Positions 52,205 through 60,586 of a DNA stretch of 64,000 nucleotides are shown here, piece by piece. The stretch covers positions 1 through 64,000 of the forward strand of contig JABCYQ010000003.1 in assembly GCA_013290125.1 (NCBI GenBank). The letters run 5' to 3'. This DNA comes from Vulcanimicrobiota bacterium. GTDB taxonomy: Bacteria; Vulcanimicrobiota; Vulcanimicrobiia; Eremiobacterales; Eremiobacteraceae. Numbering within the stretch: the stretch's first letter is position 1; each line of letters opens with the position of its first letter. Under the pieces are notes generated by a model. It saw nothing but the letters and a program-made list of their open reading frames with translations. It was not told the origin of the DNA and made no database searches. The translations under genes and the position numbers were made by a program.

Positions 52205-52285
52205 GCGCGCCCATCGCCGAGATCACCCGCAAGCTCGGCGTTTCGAAGCGACCTTTTACAGCTGGATGGAACGCTATGGAAGTCC
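52205..52285 (+). pseudogene. Fragment of an IS3-family OrfA transposase
   Basis: In one frame the DNA reads IAEITRKLGVS and, after a single-base shift, ATFYSWMERYG. Together they reproduce the helix-turn-helix of IS3-type OrfA proteins. Neither end of an insertion sequence is visible and the coding sequence stops aligning after about 27 codons. The remaining DNA between 52066 and 52344 shows no other gene. Confidence 0.45.
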
Positions 52286-52344
52286 TACAGCCTTCAGTCA
52301 AGAGGCACTACTTTGGGATACCTCAGGAATGTGCGCCCTGCCTC

Positions 52345-52761
52345 CTACGGCTTCACCAACCGAAGGTTAGGAAAATATTTCGAGTAAAAGCCGTCACGCG
52401 TTATCAGTCCGCCTGCCTCGAGCGCGTGCGCCCCGATCACAAAGTCGACCAACAGTCGTCGAGGCTGATCGCCCGGATTCTTGCGGCGCCGTTCGACAAA
52501 CTGCGCGAATGCCAAACCTGCGCGGATCCAGGTCTGTTGCGACAGATCCCACGACAATCCGATCTTCGTCTCGCGAAGGAGCCCGTCGACATCGCGCTGG
52601 CGCCACCCCGGGTGAGCAAGGCACTCGGCGTACACAGGAGCAGAAATCACGAGGCCGCCCCGTCGGCTCTCATTTTCCAGCGCTGACTCAGCGCGCGCAG
52701 CGGAATCCTCATCGCCCGCGACAAGATCCAACAGGATGTTGGTGTCGATCGCGCAGCTCAT
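52345..52761 (-). CDS. vapC: PIN-domain ribonuclease toxin (VapC-like, 138 aa)
   Basis: The acidic active-site set of PIN nucleases is present: D in AIDTNILLD, E in YAECLAH, D in LLVDFVIGAHA and D in LITRDGFY. It should cleave RNA when released from its antitoxin. The start overlaps the antitoxin stop by 4 nt (ATGA), as usual for type II toxin-antitoxin pairs. Confidence 0.92.
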   Translation of the reverse strand: MSCAIDTNILLDLVAGDEDSAARAESALENESRRGGLVISAPVYAECLAHPGWRQRDVDGLLRETKIGLSWDLSQQTWIRAGLAFAQFVERRRKNPGDQPRRLLVDFVIGAHALEAGGLITRDGFYSKYFPNLRLVKP

Positions 52762-53006
52762 CTCCGGCCCCGGAGACGGCCAATGAACGCATCGGTATCG
52801 GCCGCCGTCCGCCCCTTGCCGATCCGAAACCGTCCGGTGAACTTACTGAATCGATTCTCAGGCGGGCTGGGAATCACCGTGACTTGACCCGCCGCAATCT
52901 CGAAGATTACTTCGTCCCCGCGATCGACACCTAGCGTTCTGCGGACCAGTACGGGCAGCGTTAGTTGACCTTTGCTGGTCAGCTTCGCCTTACTTCTTAC
53001 AACCAT
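52758..53006 (-). CDS. vapB: AbrB/SpoVT-type antitoxin (VapB-like, 82 aa)
   Basis: The N-terminal swapped-hairpin DNA-binding domain is clear (AKLTSKGQLTLPVLVRRTLGV, then DEVIFEIAAGQVTVIPS). The C-terminal tail would neutralise the PIN toxin. It is first in the operon and likely autorepresses it. Confidence 0.9.
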   Translation of the reverse strand: MVVRSKAKLTSKGQLTLPVLVRRTLGVDRGDEVIFEIAAGQVTVIPSPPENRFSKFTGRFRIGKGRTAADTDAFIGRLRGRR

Positions 53007-53333
53007 GTAAGGAATATACCAGATTTAGACCAGACTTTCAAGACCTCACCAGGCTGGCAACCGAGTGAGTCGTCACTTCAATGTCTCTTCGACTAAGCTA
53101 TTAATTTGATCGAGTGAGACTATATGAATGCACGAAACTCGATCCGGAAGTCGAGGTGAGTGTCCGGAAAAGGCTAGCCGTTTTGATCGAGCCCGCGGCT
53201 CGCCCGTAGCCAACAACTCGCCTGGAATCTGTCTCGGAGGCCAGCCGCGCACGAGCGAATAATTACGATTAGCTGGCTGTCTCACAAAACGCCCGCACCA
53301 CAGATTGATCGTTTTATTGGGGAGAGAGTTAAG
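53007..53333. other. Intergenic region without recognisable gene
   Basis: 327 nt between vapB and the nitronate monooxygenase gene, lower in GC than most of the window. I see no convincing coding frame, palindrome or tRNA. GGGGAGAGAG just before ATG 53334 is the ribosome-binding site of the next gene. Confidence 0.6.
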
Positions 53334-54389
53334 ATGTCCGGCGATCCGATTCAGACGCCGTGCACTGCGAATCGACCGGAGCCGTTTCCCACGTCCCTCA
53401 CTGCACTTCTTGGTATTCGCGTGCCCGTGATTCAAGCGCCGATCGGAAGCTTTTCCTGTCCTGCTCTGGCGGCCGCTGTTAGCCAAGCGGGAGGCCTTGG
53501 GACGCTGGCTTTGTCATGGGACTCGCTATCCGGTTGCAGAGAGAAGATTTCAGCAACGCAAGCAGCGACTCAGGCACCATTCGGAGTGAACCTCGTACTC
53601 GCATGGGAGCAGGCTGATCGCCTAAATGCCTGCCTAGATGCAGGAGTTAGAATTGTTTCGTTTTTCTGGGGTGATGCGTCTCGGTATATCTCTCGAACGC
53701 ATAAGGCCGGTGCAAAAGCCATCGTGGCTGTCGGCAGTACCGAAGAGGCGCGGAGAGCATATAGTGCTGGAGCTGATGCCATTGTCTGCCAGGGCTTCGA
53801 GGCAGGCGGTCACGTGCGGGGGACGACTGGAAGTGTTGCTTTGATCCCAGCAGTCGTTGACGCAGTTGCGTCGATACCCGTCGTTGCGGCTGGGGGATTT
53901 GCGGACGGCCGCGGCCTGGCGGCGGCCCTTGCTCTAGGAGCGTCTGGCGTCTGGATGGGCACTCGTTTTTCCGCCAGTGCTGAGTCGTTGGCTCATCCAG
54001 AATTCAAGAAACATTTAGTCCGCGCGGGAGAGAGCGACACCGAATATCTTAGCCTCTTCGATGGCGGCTGGCCAAATGCACCTCACCGTGTCCTGCGGAG
54101 TTCCACCACGGATGCATGGAACGAAGCGGGGCGACCAAAAGCGGGGTGCCGCCCCAAAGAAGGGCAAGAAATAGGCTATACAGCGGGTGGAAAAGTGATC
54201 CTCCGCTATGACGACACGCCCCCTACTGCAGGCATGAGAGGCGATTGGGAAGCGTGTGCACTTTACGCCGGTCAGAGTGCAGGCCTAGTGAGGGATATCG
54301 AGTCAGCTGGCTCGATAGTGGATGATATCGTGCGTGAGGCACAGGAGACGATTTTGTCTCTTGCGCGGGCAACTTCTTCGCTGGGTTAG
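53334..54389 (+). CDS. Nitronate monooxygenase-type FMN enzyme (351 aa)
   Basis: A TIM-barrel flavoprotein of the NMO/2-nitropropane dioxygenase family. Its motifs are IRVPVIQAPIGSFSCPALAAAV, AGADAIVCQGFEAGGHVRG (with the conserved His) and the phosphate-binding end VVAAGGFADGRGLAAALALGASGVWMGTRF. It oxidises nitronates or related compounds. The gene has lower GC and more relaxed codon use than core genes here, consistent with transfer. It is convergent with the OsmC gene, 1 nt apart. Confidence 0.9.
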   Translation: MSGDPIQTPCTANRPEPFPTSLTALLGIRVPVIQAPIGSFSCPALAAAVSQAGGLGTLALSWDSLSGCREKISATQAATQAPFGVNLVLAWEQADRLNACLDAGVRIVSFFWGDASRYISRTHKAGAKAIVAVGSTEEARRAYSAGADAIVCQGFEAGGHVRGTTGSVALIPAVVDAVASIPVVAAGGFADGRGLAAALALGASGVWMGTRFSASAESLAHPEFKKHLVRAGESDTEYLSLFDGGWPNAPHRVLRSSTTDAWNEAGRPKAGCRPKEGQEIGYTAGGKVILRYDDTPPTAGMRGDWEACALYAGQSAGLVRDIESAGSIVDDIVREAQETILSLARATSSLG

Positions 54390-54390
54390 A

Positions 54391-54867
54391 TCAAGCAAAT
54401 GTCACAACTGGTTTATGTTCCACGGGGAAATTTACGGAATTTGCGATAAAACATTTTGCGTGAGCCACGTCGTGCAAGGCGCGGGCTTTCTCCAAGTTGG
54501 ACCGTGAATCTATCGACACTCTTGGCTTAAGAGTGACTTTCCGGAAGGCTCCTGAACCATCAGGTGCTTCCTCCATGATTCCCTCAGCATCATCCACGTA
54601 CTCGATAACTACGACACCCGCCTCAGCGCACAAATGCAGATACCATAACTCATGACAAGCTGATAGCGAAACGACCAAGAGTTCTTCCGGATTCCATCGG
54701 GCGGGGTCGCCACGAAAGCCTGGATCAGATGAGCCGAGAATCGGTTGCTTGGCGACCCCGGAAGCAATCTCGTGATCTCGTCTGTAGTTCTTATAGCCGG
54801 ATGTACCTGATCCGGTGTTTCCAGTCCATCGAACAGTCACCTCATAGTGGTGAGTTCGTCCGGTCAT
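54391..54867 (-). CDS. OsmC/Ohr-family peroxiredoxin-like protein (158 aa)
   Basis: The two reactive cysteines are placed as in the family: LSACHELWYLHLCAEAG and HAKCFIANSVNFPV. The start (YEVTVRWTGNTGSGTSGYKNY) and length fit the OsmC subgroup. It should reduce organic hydroperoxides using a thiol donor. Confidence 0.9.
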   Translation of the reverse strand: MTGRTHHYEVTVRWTGNTGSGTSGYKNYRRDHEIASGVAKQPILGSSDPGFRGDPARWNPEELLVVSLSACHELWYLHLCAEAGVVVIEYVDDAEGIMEEAPDGSGAFRKVTLKPRVSIDSRSNLEKARALHDVAHAKCFIANSVNFPVEHKPVVTFA

Positions 54868-54890
54868 GAAAAATCTGCTCCGCCTCGGTC

Positions 54891-55382
54891 CTAGGTCGCA
54901 GCCGCACGGGCAAACGACTCGAGTATCTTACCCCAGTCACCGGTGCTGTCGAAGATCGTCCACATCTCATCGCGGCGCGCCCCGTAGCGATCCAAGTGCC
55001 GATGTTCCAATTCAACACGGGTGCGGTCTTTGCCGTCGGCGATGAAGCGCACTTCGATCTCCGTCTTCAGGTTTGGATCATACTGAAAGTCGGCATTGAT
55101 ATCCCACGAGAGCACCAAGCGCGACTGCGGTTCCCAGGCGAGAACGCTGCCCCAGTCACACGTGCTACCATCGTCACCACGCTCGTACCAGCGGCCGCCG
55201 ACGCGTGGCTCGATCACCGCGTCCACGGCGTTGGCCTTGCCGATCTTGTAATATGCCAGCGGCCACCACGAGCCCATTTGTTCGGTGAACACCCGCCAAG
55301 CAACCGACTGCGGCGCCTGAACGTGTACGACCTTCTGCACCCTGGTCTTATCTACACCTGTAGACGCCGTCTGCTCTTTCAT
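54891..55382 (-). CDS. SRPBCC (AHSA1-type) domain protein (163 aa)
   Basis: A helix-grip fold protein: VVHVQAPQSVAWRVFTEQMGSWWPLAYYKIG, then EPRVGGRWYERGDDGSTCDWGSVLAWEP and RVELEHRHLDRYG. Such proteins bind small hydrophobic ligands; none is identifiable. The start overlaps the upstream ArsR gene by 4 nt (ATGA), a very common ArsR/AHSA1 pairing. Confidence 0.9.
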   Translation of the reverse strand: MKEQTASTGVDKTRVQKVVHVQAPQSVAWRVFTEQMGSWWPLAYYKIGKANAVDAVIEPRVGGRWYERGDDGSTCDWGSVLAWEPQSRLVLSWDINADFQYDPNLKTEIEVRFIADGKDRTRVELEHRHLDRYGARRDEMWTIFDSTGDWGKILESFARAAAT

Positions 55383-55705
55383 GATTTCCTCTCTTTGACT
55401 GCTTCCCGCTCCGCCATCGCCTTGAACGAGACGAGCGCTTCATTCCAGAACCTCTCGAGCCACTTGCGCAACGCGCCTATGCCCCGAGCGTCAACTGTGT
55501 AAAGCCGACGCGTGCCCTCAGCACGATCAATCACCAGGTGTGCGGCCTTGAGTATCTTCAAATGTTGTGAGACCGCAGGTCGAGTAACATCCATCCCTTC
55601 CGCGATCTCTGCTACAGACAATGCGCCGCCGCGCAGTCGATTCAACACTGAACGTCTGGTCGCGTCCCCGAGCGCATCGAGAACCCGTTCTTGGTAAGTT
55701 TCCAC
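55379..55705 (-). CDS. ArsR-family transcriptional regulator (108 aa)
   Basis: Winged helix with ERVLDALGDATRRSVLNRLRG, recognition helix VTRPAVSQHLKILKAAHLV and wing EGTRRLYTVD. No metal-binding cysteines are present, so it belongs to the non-metal group that regulates a neighbouring AHSA1 gene. The start is GTG 55705, which lies within the dyad at 55705-55715. Confidence 0.92.
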   Translation of the reverse strand: METYQERVLDALGDATRRSVLNRLRGGALSVAEIAEGMDVTRPAVSQHLKILKAAHLVIDRAEGTRRLYTVDARGIGALRKWLERFWNEALVSFKAMAEREAVKERKS

Positions 55706-55715
55706 TTACGGTAAG
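55705..55715. promoter_or_regulatory. Candidate operator dyad at the arsR start
   Basis: CTTACGGTAAG is a perfect 5-bp inverted repeat around one base, overlapping the GTG start of the ArsR gene. A further CTTAC half-site lies inside the coding sequence. It fits autoregulation by the ArsR protein. Confidence 0.5.
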
Positions 55716-55734
55716 ATAGCACTAACCGAGATGG

Positions 55735-56286
55735 GTGTCAAGTACGGACCAAACGCGGGTGAACCCAAGGGTGCGGGGCGCGACACAGCCTGGTCAGAAG
55801 TCGTTCAAAGTGAATGTACATTTTTTGCCGCAGTTTCTCGTGCCTCATGGCAGGGGCGACGCGCGAATCCCGCGCAAAATTGAAGAGATTCTCGTCGCTG
55901 CACTTCGCGATCGGCAGTCAAGAAGTCCGCGGTATTCGCTCCGGGCGTTCGCACAACGGCTCGGCGTCCATAGCGCGACCATTTCGCAAATAATTCGCGG
56001 CCAACGCTTTCTTTCCGCGAGAGGCGCTCAGGCACTCGCCCGAAAGCTAGGGTGTTCTGCGATTCAGTGCGCAGAGGTAAGTAGCGATGCACGCCAGGCG
56101 GCGCACCAGCGACGAGTGTTTCGGTTAGTGTCTCGTGGTTGCGTCGCTCCTGTGGTGCGGGGCTTGGCGCGGCGATTGCGTCTCAGCTGTGACGAGATCG
56201 ACGCAGCTCTGACCCAGCTGCTGATCAGAGGTGCGGTAGTAATGAACTCGACAACCAGTTGGATTGTCGGTGAGGAGAAAATATGA
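55735..56286 (+). CDS. Helix-turn-helix regulator, TIGR02147/DUF4423-like (about 183 aa)
   Basis: A Cro/C1-type HTH lies at about residues 67-105 (SLRAFAQRLGVHSATISQII). Around it, YSLRAFAQRLG...SARGAQALARKLG resembles the N-terminal domain of TIGR02147 proteins. A second helical region follows (RGLARRLRLSCDEIDAALTQL). GTG 55735 is the longest start; a GTG at 55810 is also possible. The stop overlaps the VOC gene by 4 nt, so the regulator and enzyme are coupled. Confidence 0.65.
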   Translation: MSSTDQTRVNPRVRGATQPGQKSFKVNVHFLPQFLVPHGRGDARIPRKIEEILVAALRDRQSRSPRYSLRAFAQRLGVHSATISQIIRGQRFLSARGAQALARKLGCSAIQCAEVSSDARQAAHQRRVFRLVSRGCVAPVVRGLARRLRLSCDEIDAALTQLLIRGAVVMNSTTSWIVGEEKI

Positions 56287-56639
56287 CGGTCCCTTTTCGC
56301 GTTGCGCACTGGCAGGCAATCGTCAAGGATCCCGCTGGGGCTGCCGCATTCTACTCGAAGTGCTTCGGATGGTCTTTTGACGACAACAACGCGTTGAACT
56401 ACCGGGCCCTCAAAGAGTGCGGACTTGAGGGCGGCATTTGGCCATCGCCGACCGACGCTGCATTCATCCAGCTATTCGTCGCGGTGCCCGATGTCGATGC
56501 GACGCTGCGCCTCGCGGCGGCCAACGGCGCTACGATACTCTTCTCGAAGCAGATCCTGCCCGATGGCGACGAGATGGCGGTGATCGCTGACCCCCAAGGC
56601 ATATCCTGGGGCATCATGAAGTCGCGCCCCCTCTTTTGA
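56283..56639 (+). CDS. VOC-family protein (118 aa)
   Basis: A glyoxalase-like single domain: VAHWQAIVKDPAGAAAFYSKCFGW at the start, DVDATLRLAAANGATIL in the middle and MAVIADPQGISWGIM at the end. The last motif is typical of the subgroup with a C-terminal DPxG(N) loop. The substrate is unknown. It is translationally coupled to the HTH gene. Confidence 0.85.
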   Translation: MTVPFRVAHWQAIVKDPAGAAAFYSKCFGWSFDDNNALNYRALKECGLEGGIWPSPTDAAFIQLFVAVPDVDATLRLAAANGATILFSKQILPDGDEMAVIADPQGISWGIMKSRPLF

Positions 56640-56673
56640 TCATCGCTTCTCGCGCTTTTCGAGACGGCAGGAT

Positions 56674-56694
56674 TTACTTTGCGCTGCAAAGTAA
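56674..56694. promoter_or_regulatory. Perfect 21-bp dyad upstream of the FAD reductase gene
   Basis: TTACTTTGC / GCT / GCAAAGTAA has 9-bp perfect arms and ends 9 nt before the GTG start at 56704. The symmetry and AT-rich ends suggest a repressor operator, or a hairpin masking the start; no T-tract follows. Confidence 0.6.
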
Positions 56695-56703
56695 CATGGT
56701 TTC

Positions 56704-57867
56704 GTGAAGACCTACGATCTCGCCGTGATCGGAGCCGGCCTTGCCGGTTTACACTTCGCTCAATCCGCTGCTGAGTTCGGGTGCCGGACCTTGCTCGTGG
56801 ATCGCAAGGACGATGTCGGCAGGCACGTCCACACCAGCGGTATTTTTGTGCGCAAGACAATCGAGGACTTCGCGATCGGCGAAGGGTGCCTCGGGCCGTG
56901 GGTGAGGGATGTCGTGCTCCATTCGCCGCGGCGACGCGTCGTGACGCTGCAAGCGCCCGCTGGCGAATTCCGTGTCGGACGGATGGCGCGGCTCTACCGC
57001 GAAAAACTTTCGAACGCGACAGCGGGCGGAGTCGCGTGGCGCAATCGCACGCACTTCGTCACAACTGAGAGCGACGCGGCCGGGTCCATCATAACGCTTC
57101 GAAACGGAGGCCGCGAGTATCGCATTCGAGCGCACCTCGTGGTAGGGGCAGATGGGGCCTCGTCGCGCGTGGCTCAAGCCCTCGGACTCGATGAGAATCG
57201 AGAGTGGATTGTCGGCGTCGAGGATGTCTTTGAATCGGCGGCGCGATCCGTCACGCCCGTGCTTCACTGCTTCGTCGATCCTCGACTCGCTCCCGGATAC
57301 ATCGCTTGGGTCGTCGTCGACGGCGAAGAGGTCCACGTCGGGGTCGGCGGATATGCAAACGAGTTCGACCCTGCGCGAGCACTGAGCGAGTTCTACGCCG
57401 TCGCGGCCGATACGATCGGTGGCCTACTGGGAACGCGGATCGAACGCCGGGCCGGAAGAATCCCGGTCGGCGGCATCCTGCAGCGGATCGGCGCTAAGCG
57501 TGGATTGCTCGTCGGTGACGCGGCAGGCGCGCCGTCACCTCTAACGGCGGGCGGCCTTGACGCGTGCTACCGGTTGTCGCAATACGCGGCCGGTGTCGCT
57601 TTCAGCGCGCTTAACGGAGATCAACACGCTATCACACGCTCGTATCGAGGCGATCGTTTCAGGGCTCGCTTCATTTCGCGTCGCTGGATGCGGAAAGCCA
57701 TGGCCGCAGTGCGCAATCGGAACATCATCGAGGCCGCCTTTGCCGCACTCTCAACGCCGTCGCTGCGCGGGCTCGCCTGGCACATATTCTTCAGTCGCGC
57801 ATCGTTCCCGAATATCGCGCAGGACGCATCGCTATCGGATGCGCCGCGTTCGTCACTCTTCGCCTAG
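56704..57867 (+). CDS. FAD-dependent oxidoreductase, geranylgeranyl-reductase-like (387 aa)
   Basis: A GR2-type Rossmann start (YDLAVIGAGLAGLHFAQSA), the middle motif LVVGADGASSRVAQALG and the FAD-binding GLLVGDAAGAPSPLTAGGLDACY define the p-hydroxybenzoate hydroxylase superfamily. The last motif and overall pattern favour the geranylgeranyl/isoprenoid reductase branch. GTG 56704 is used because an ATG 8 nt upstream meets a stop at once. The 3' end overlaps the convergent response-regulator gene by 15 nt. A lipid or prenyl substrate is inferred only from the family. Confidence 0.85.
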   Translation: MKTYDLAVIGAGLAGLHFAQSAAEFGCRTLLVDRKDDVGRHVHTSGIFVRKTIEDFAIGEGCLGPWVRDVVLHSPRRRVVTLQAPAGEFRVGRMARLYREKLSNATAGGVAWRNRTHFVTTESDAAGSIITLRNGGREYRIRAHLVVGADGASSRVAQALGLDENREWIVGVEDVFESAARSVTPVLHCFVDPRLAPGYIAWVVVDGEEVHVGVGGYANEFDPARALSEFYAVAADTIGGLLGTRIERRAGRIPVGGILQRIGAKRGLLVGDAAGAPSPLTAGGLDACYRLSQYAAGVAFSALNGDQHAITRSYRGDRFRARFISRRWMRKAMAAVRNRNIIEAAFAALSTPSLRGLAWHIFFSRASFPNIAQDASLSDAPRSSLFA

Positions 57868-58566
57868 GGCCGCTTGGAGCTCGCGCCGATGTCTGCGGCT
57901 CACACGATGCTCCGAACCGTCGCGCAGTCGCACGTCGTACTCGCCTGCGTCGTTCAACGCCAAAGCGCGTACCCGCTCGATGTTCACGATGGTCGAGCGA
58001 TGGACGCGGCGAAACGAATGTGCGTGCAGATCCTTTTCTAGGTCGGCCATGCTGCGCCGTATAAGGTGCGTCTTTCCGCCGGCATGCAGGCGCGAGTAGT
58101 AATCGGACGCTTCGATCCAATCGATCTCCGCGATGTTCACGAAGGTAACGCCGCCGATGCTCTTGATCGCGAGCCGCTCCGCCGGGCGCGGCGCCGCGCG
58201 GTGTGCCGCAATCCGTTGCTTGGCTCGTGCGAGCGCGACCGTGAAGCGCGCGGAGTCGAATGGTTTAAGCACGTAGTCGAGTGCGCCGACTTCAAAGGCT
58301 TGGATCGCATACTTGTCATAAGCGGTCACGAACACGATCGCCGGCGGCGCCTCCGCTCCGAGCATTTCGAGGACATCGAAACCGCCGCACTCGGGCATTT
58401 CGACGTCGAGAAAGACAAGGTCGGGATGCAGCTGCCGGATTTCTGCCAACGCCTCGTCGCCTGAGCTGCACTCGCCCGCCAGAGACAGATCTGGATCGCG
58501 ACTCAGTTCTGCCACGACGCTGGCGCGTGATAGCGGTTCGTCGTCGACGACTAGGGCGCGAATCAT
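57853..58566 (-). CDS. LytTR-type response regulator (237 aa)
   Basis: The receiver domain has the acidic pair in ALVVDDEPLSR, phospho-acceptor Asp in LVFLDVEMPECGG, Thr/Ala in VFVTAYDKYA and the Lys in VLKPFD. A LytTR DNA-binding domain follows (ERLAIKSIGGVTFVNIAEID, then FRRVHRSTIVNIERV). ATG 58566 is 8 nt after the histidine kinase stop, so the two form a two-component system. LytTR proteins bind direct-repeat sites; none was identified here. Confidence 0.93.
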   Translation of the reverse strand: MIRALVVDDEPLSRASVVAELSRDPDLSLAGECSSGDEALAEIRQLHPDLVFLDVEMPECGGFDVLEMLGAEAPPAIVFVTAYDKYAIQAFEVGALDYVLKPFDSARFTVALARAKQRIAAHRAAPRPAERLAIKSIGGVTFVNIAEIDWIEASDYYSRLHAGGKTHLIRRSMADLEKDLHAHSFRRVHRSTIVNIERVRALALNDAGEYDVRLRDGSEHRVSRRHRRELQAALGEE

Positions 58567-58574
58567 GGCCTTGC

Positions 58575-59684
58575 TCACGCCAGTACTTCGGCAAGGCCGA
58601 TCCAGTGCAGTGGAATGCGAATCGCCACCTCGACGCCGCCGCCGGTACGATTGCGGATGTCGAAACTCGAGGCATCGCCGTAGAGGCTGCGAAGACGCCG
58701 GCAGACGTTGGCGATGCCGATGTTGTGTTGGCCTTCGCTCCAATCGTCCGGCAGACTCGGGCCGTCATTCGCGATGTAAAGGTTGAGCGTCTCGCCGGCG
58801 GCAGAGGCAGCGAGGCGCACGGCACCGCCCTCCTTGCGTTTAGCGATCCCGTGCTTGATGGCGTTTTCCACCAGCGGTTGCAAGATCAGATTGGGAACTG
58901 CAGCGTTCTGCAGTCCATCTTGCACGTGGATGTCGAGTTGCAAACGGTTGGCGAAGCGTGTCCGCTGGATCGTCAGGTACTGCTGGGCGAACTCGACCTC
59001 ATCGGCCAACGGCACCTCTTGCCGATTTGCGTCCGAGAGCGTTCGCCGCAGGAAATCGCTCAGTTGAATAATCGTCTGCACCGCCGATGCGGCGCGCCCT
59101 TCGCGAATCAGTCCTACTACCGCGTTGAGCGTGTTGAAGAGAAAGTGTGGTTCGATTTGACCGCGCAACGCGAGGAGTTGTGCCTCTGTGAGCTGCTTGT
59201 TCAGCTGAGCGACCTCCGTTTCACGCGCAGAGATCCGAGCGCGCGATTCGATCAGCCAATGGCTCAGAAGTACGCATCCATACAGCACTAGCGTCGCCAT
59301 CAAGTTTTCGTAGAAATCTGTGGGCCATTGAGGAGTCCAGTGAGGGAATTGCGGTGCGTATGGTTGGAAGCGCAGGGTCAATTGGTAAGACCACGCGGTA
59401 TAGGCAAGTCCGATTCCAAGCGCGGCAAGAGCGTGAACGCTCCACGCGACTGCGGGCATTGCGCTGCGTAAACGGTCGGCAAGCCACACGATCAACAGCG
59501 AGCCGACCGCCCAGGGCAGCCAAGACAAGACCTCGATCGCGAACAGCGTCCCCCAGTTGTGCTGCATGCCTTCGGCATGCATGTAGCCTACGGTCCTTGC
59601 CGCATCGGCGAGCGCAAACGCAAGCCAAGCGATGGGAATCCACAGCTTGGGGACGACCTTGAAACGAGCGTCTCGCGTTAGCAT
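58575..59684 (-). CDS. LytS-family sensor histidine kinase (369 aa)
   Basis: About four membrane helices (1-150) precede a coiled coil (about 155-175). The His_kinase box has phospho-His in QIEPHFLFNTLNAVVGLIRE, followed by an ATPase domain with the N-box LILQPLVENAIKHGI and the G-box NIGIANVCRRLRSLYG. It passes phosphate to the LytTR regulator encoded downstream. No extracellular sensor domain is visible, so sensing is probably within the membrane. Confidence 0.93.
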   Translation of the reverse strand: MLTRDARFKVVPKLWIPIAWLAFALADAARTVGYMHAEGMQHNWGTLFAIEVLSWLPWAVGSLLIVWLADRLRSAMPAVAWSVHALAALGIGLAYTAWSYQLTLRFQPYAPQFPHWTPQWPTDFYENLMATLVLYGCVLLSHWLIESRARISARETEVAQLNKQLTEAQLLALRGQIEPHFLFNTLNAVVGLIREGRAASAVQTIIQLSDFLRRTLSDANRQEVPLADEVEFAQQYLTIQRTRFANRLQLDIHVQDGLQNAAVPNLILQPLVENAIKHGIAKRKEGGAVRLAASAAGETLNLYIANDGPSLPDDWSEGQHNIGIANVCRRLRSLYGDASSFDIRNRTGGGVEVAIRIPLHWIGLAEVLA

Positions 59685-59726
59685 CTGAGGGTGTTATCTT
59701 ATCTGCCGGCGGCGCCAATGGAAAGT

Positions 59727-59796
59727 GTCGTGCGGCCAACGCCCATGACCGTGCAGCGAACGGTCTCGCCGCGGCGCGTGCGCGATGCGAGAATAG
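59727..59796 (+). promoter_or_regulatory. Conserved 70-bp upstream element, copy 1
   Basis: About 75 percent identical (counted by eye) to 62886-62956, with one single-base gap. The best blocks are ACCGTGCAG, CTCGCCGCG and CGCGATGCGAGA. Both copies lie directly upstream of genes for secreted proteins: 76 nt before ATG 59872 here, 6 nt before ATG 62962 in copy 2. It may be a shared promoter or leader. Confidence 0.5.
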
Positions 59797-59871
59797 AAAT
59801 GGTGACCGCTTGCTTCCGCACATACGTCGCATTCGAGGCCATAGGAATCTAGAACTGCTTTAGGAGGCCCC

Positions 59872-60579
59872 ATGAAGAACGTCACATCTCTAGCTCTTGC
59901 CTCGTCGCTCGCGTTGTGCGCTGCCGCGTATGGCCAGGCTTCGCAGGCCGATCCGTATCCCACGATGGCGCCGATCGCGAAGTATTTGATGCCGAGCGCT
60001 GCCGCCGAAATCGCCTTGGCTCGCACTGGCGCACCGCCGTCGATCTCGGCCGATGCCGAAATCCTCGTGCTGACCGCCACCGGTTTCGTCGTTGCAGACA
60101 AGGGCAGTAACGGCTGGGTCTGTCTTGTCGGACGCTCGTGGACGGCGGGTCTCGATGATCCCGAGTTCTGGAACCCGCGCGGTCTCGGGCCAGGGTGCCT
60201 CAATCCCCCGGCGGTGCAAAGCGTACTTCCACAGTACCTCGCGCGGACGCAGTGGGCCATCGCGGGTGCTACGCGCGAAGAGATCGCCGCGAGGGCGAAG
60301 GCCGCCTACGCCGACCACCAATTCACCGACCCCGCTCCCGGTTCGTTTGCGCTGATGATGTCGAAAGATGGCTACCTACTCGGTGCCGACGGGCCGTGGC
60401 ATCCTCACGTCATGCCATTTGTCGCGTACGATCAGATGAATACGTGGGCCGCGGGATTCAAGGGGTCGCCGATCCTCGGTCCTTCGAGTATCATGTATTA
60501 TCGCAAGTACGAACCCGTGACACTCGCTATTCCGGTGACCTATTGGTCCGACGGAACGGCGGGGCCGCCGATCAAGTGA
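59872..60579 (+). CDS. Hypothetical secreted protein (235 aa)
   Basis: A signal peptide (MKNVTSLALASSLALCAAAYGQA) precedes a compact domain with paired cysteines (NGWVCLVGR and GLGPGCLNPP) and Trp/Pro-rich strands near the end (GYLLGADGPWHPHVMPFVAYD). AGGAGG lies 5 nt upstream of the ATG. The family is not recognised. It is 7 nt upstream of the DJ-1-like gene and probably in the same transcript. Confidence 0.7.
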   Translation: MKNVTSLALASSLALCAAAYGQASQADPYPTMAPIAKYLMPSAAAEIALARTGAPPSISADAEILVLTATGFVVADKGSNGWVCLVGRSWTAGLDDPEFWNPRGLGPGCLNPPAVQSVLPQYLARTQWAIAGATREEIAARAKAAYADHQFTDPAPGSFALMMSKDGYLLGADGPWHPHVMPFVAYDQMNTWAAGFKGSPILGPSSIMYYRKYEPVTLAIPVTYWSDGTAGPPIK

Positions 60580-60586
60580 CGAGCGC

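Noticed and set aside
53073-53486. Minus-strand frame of 137 codons between vapB and the nitronate monooxygenase gene
   Set aside because: No ribosome-binding site, no recognisable domain, and it runs into the start of the convincing plus-strand enzyme gene.
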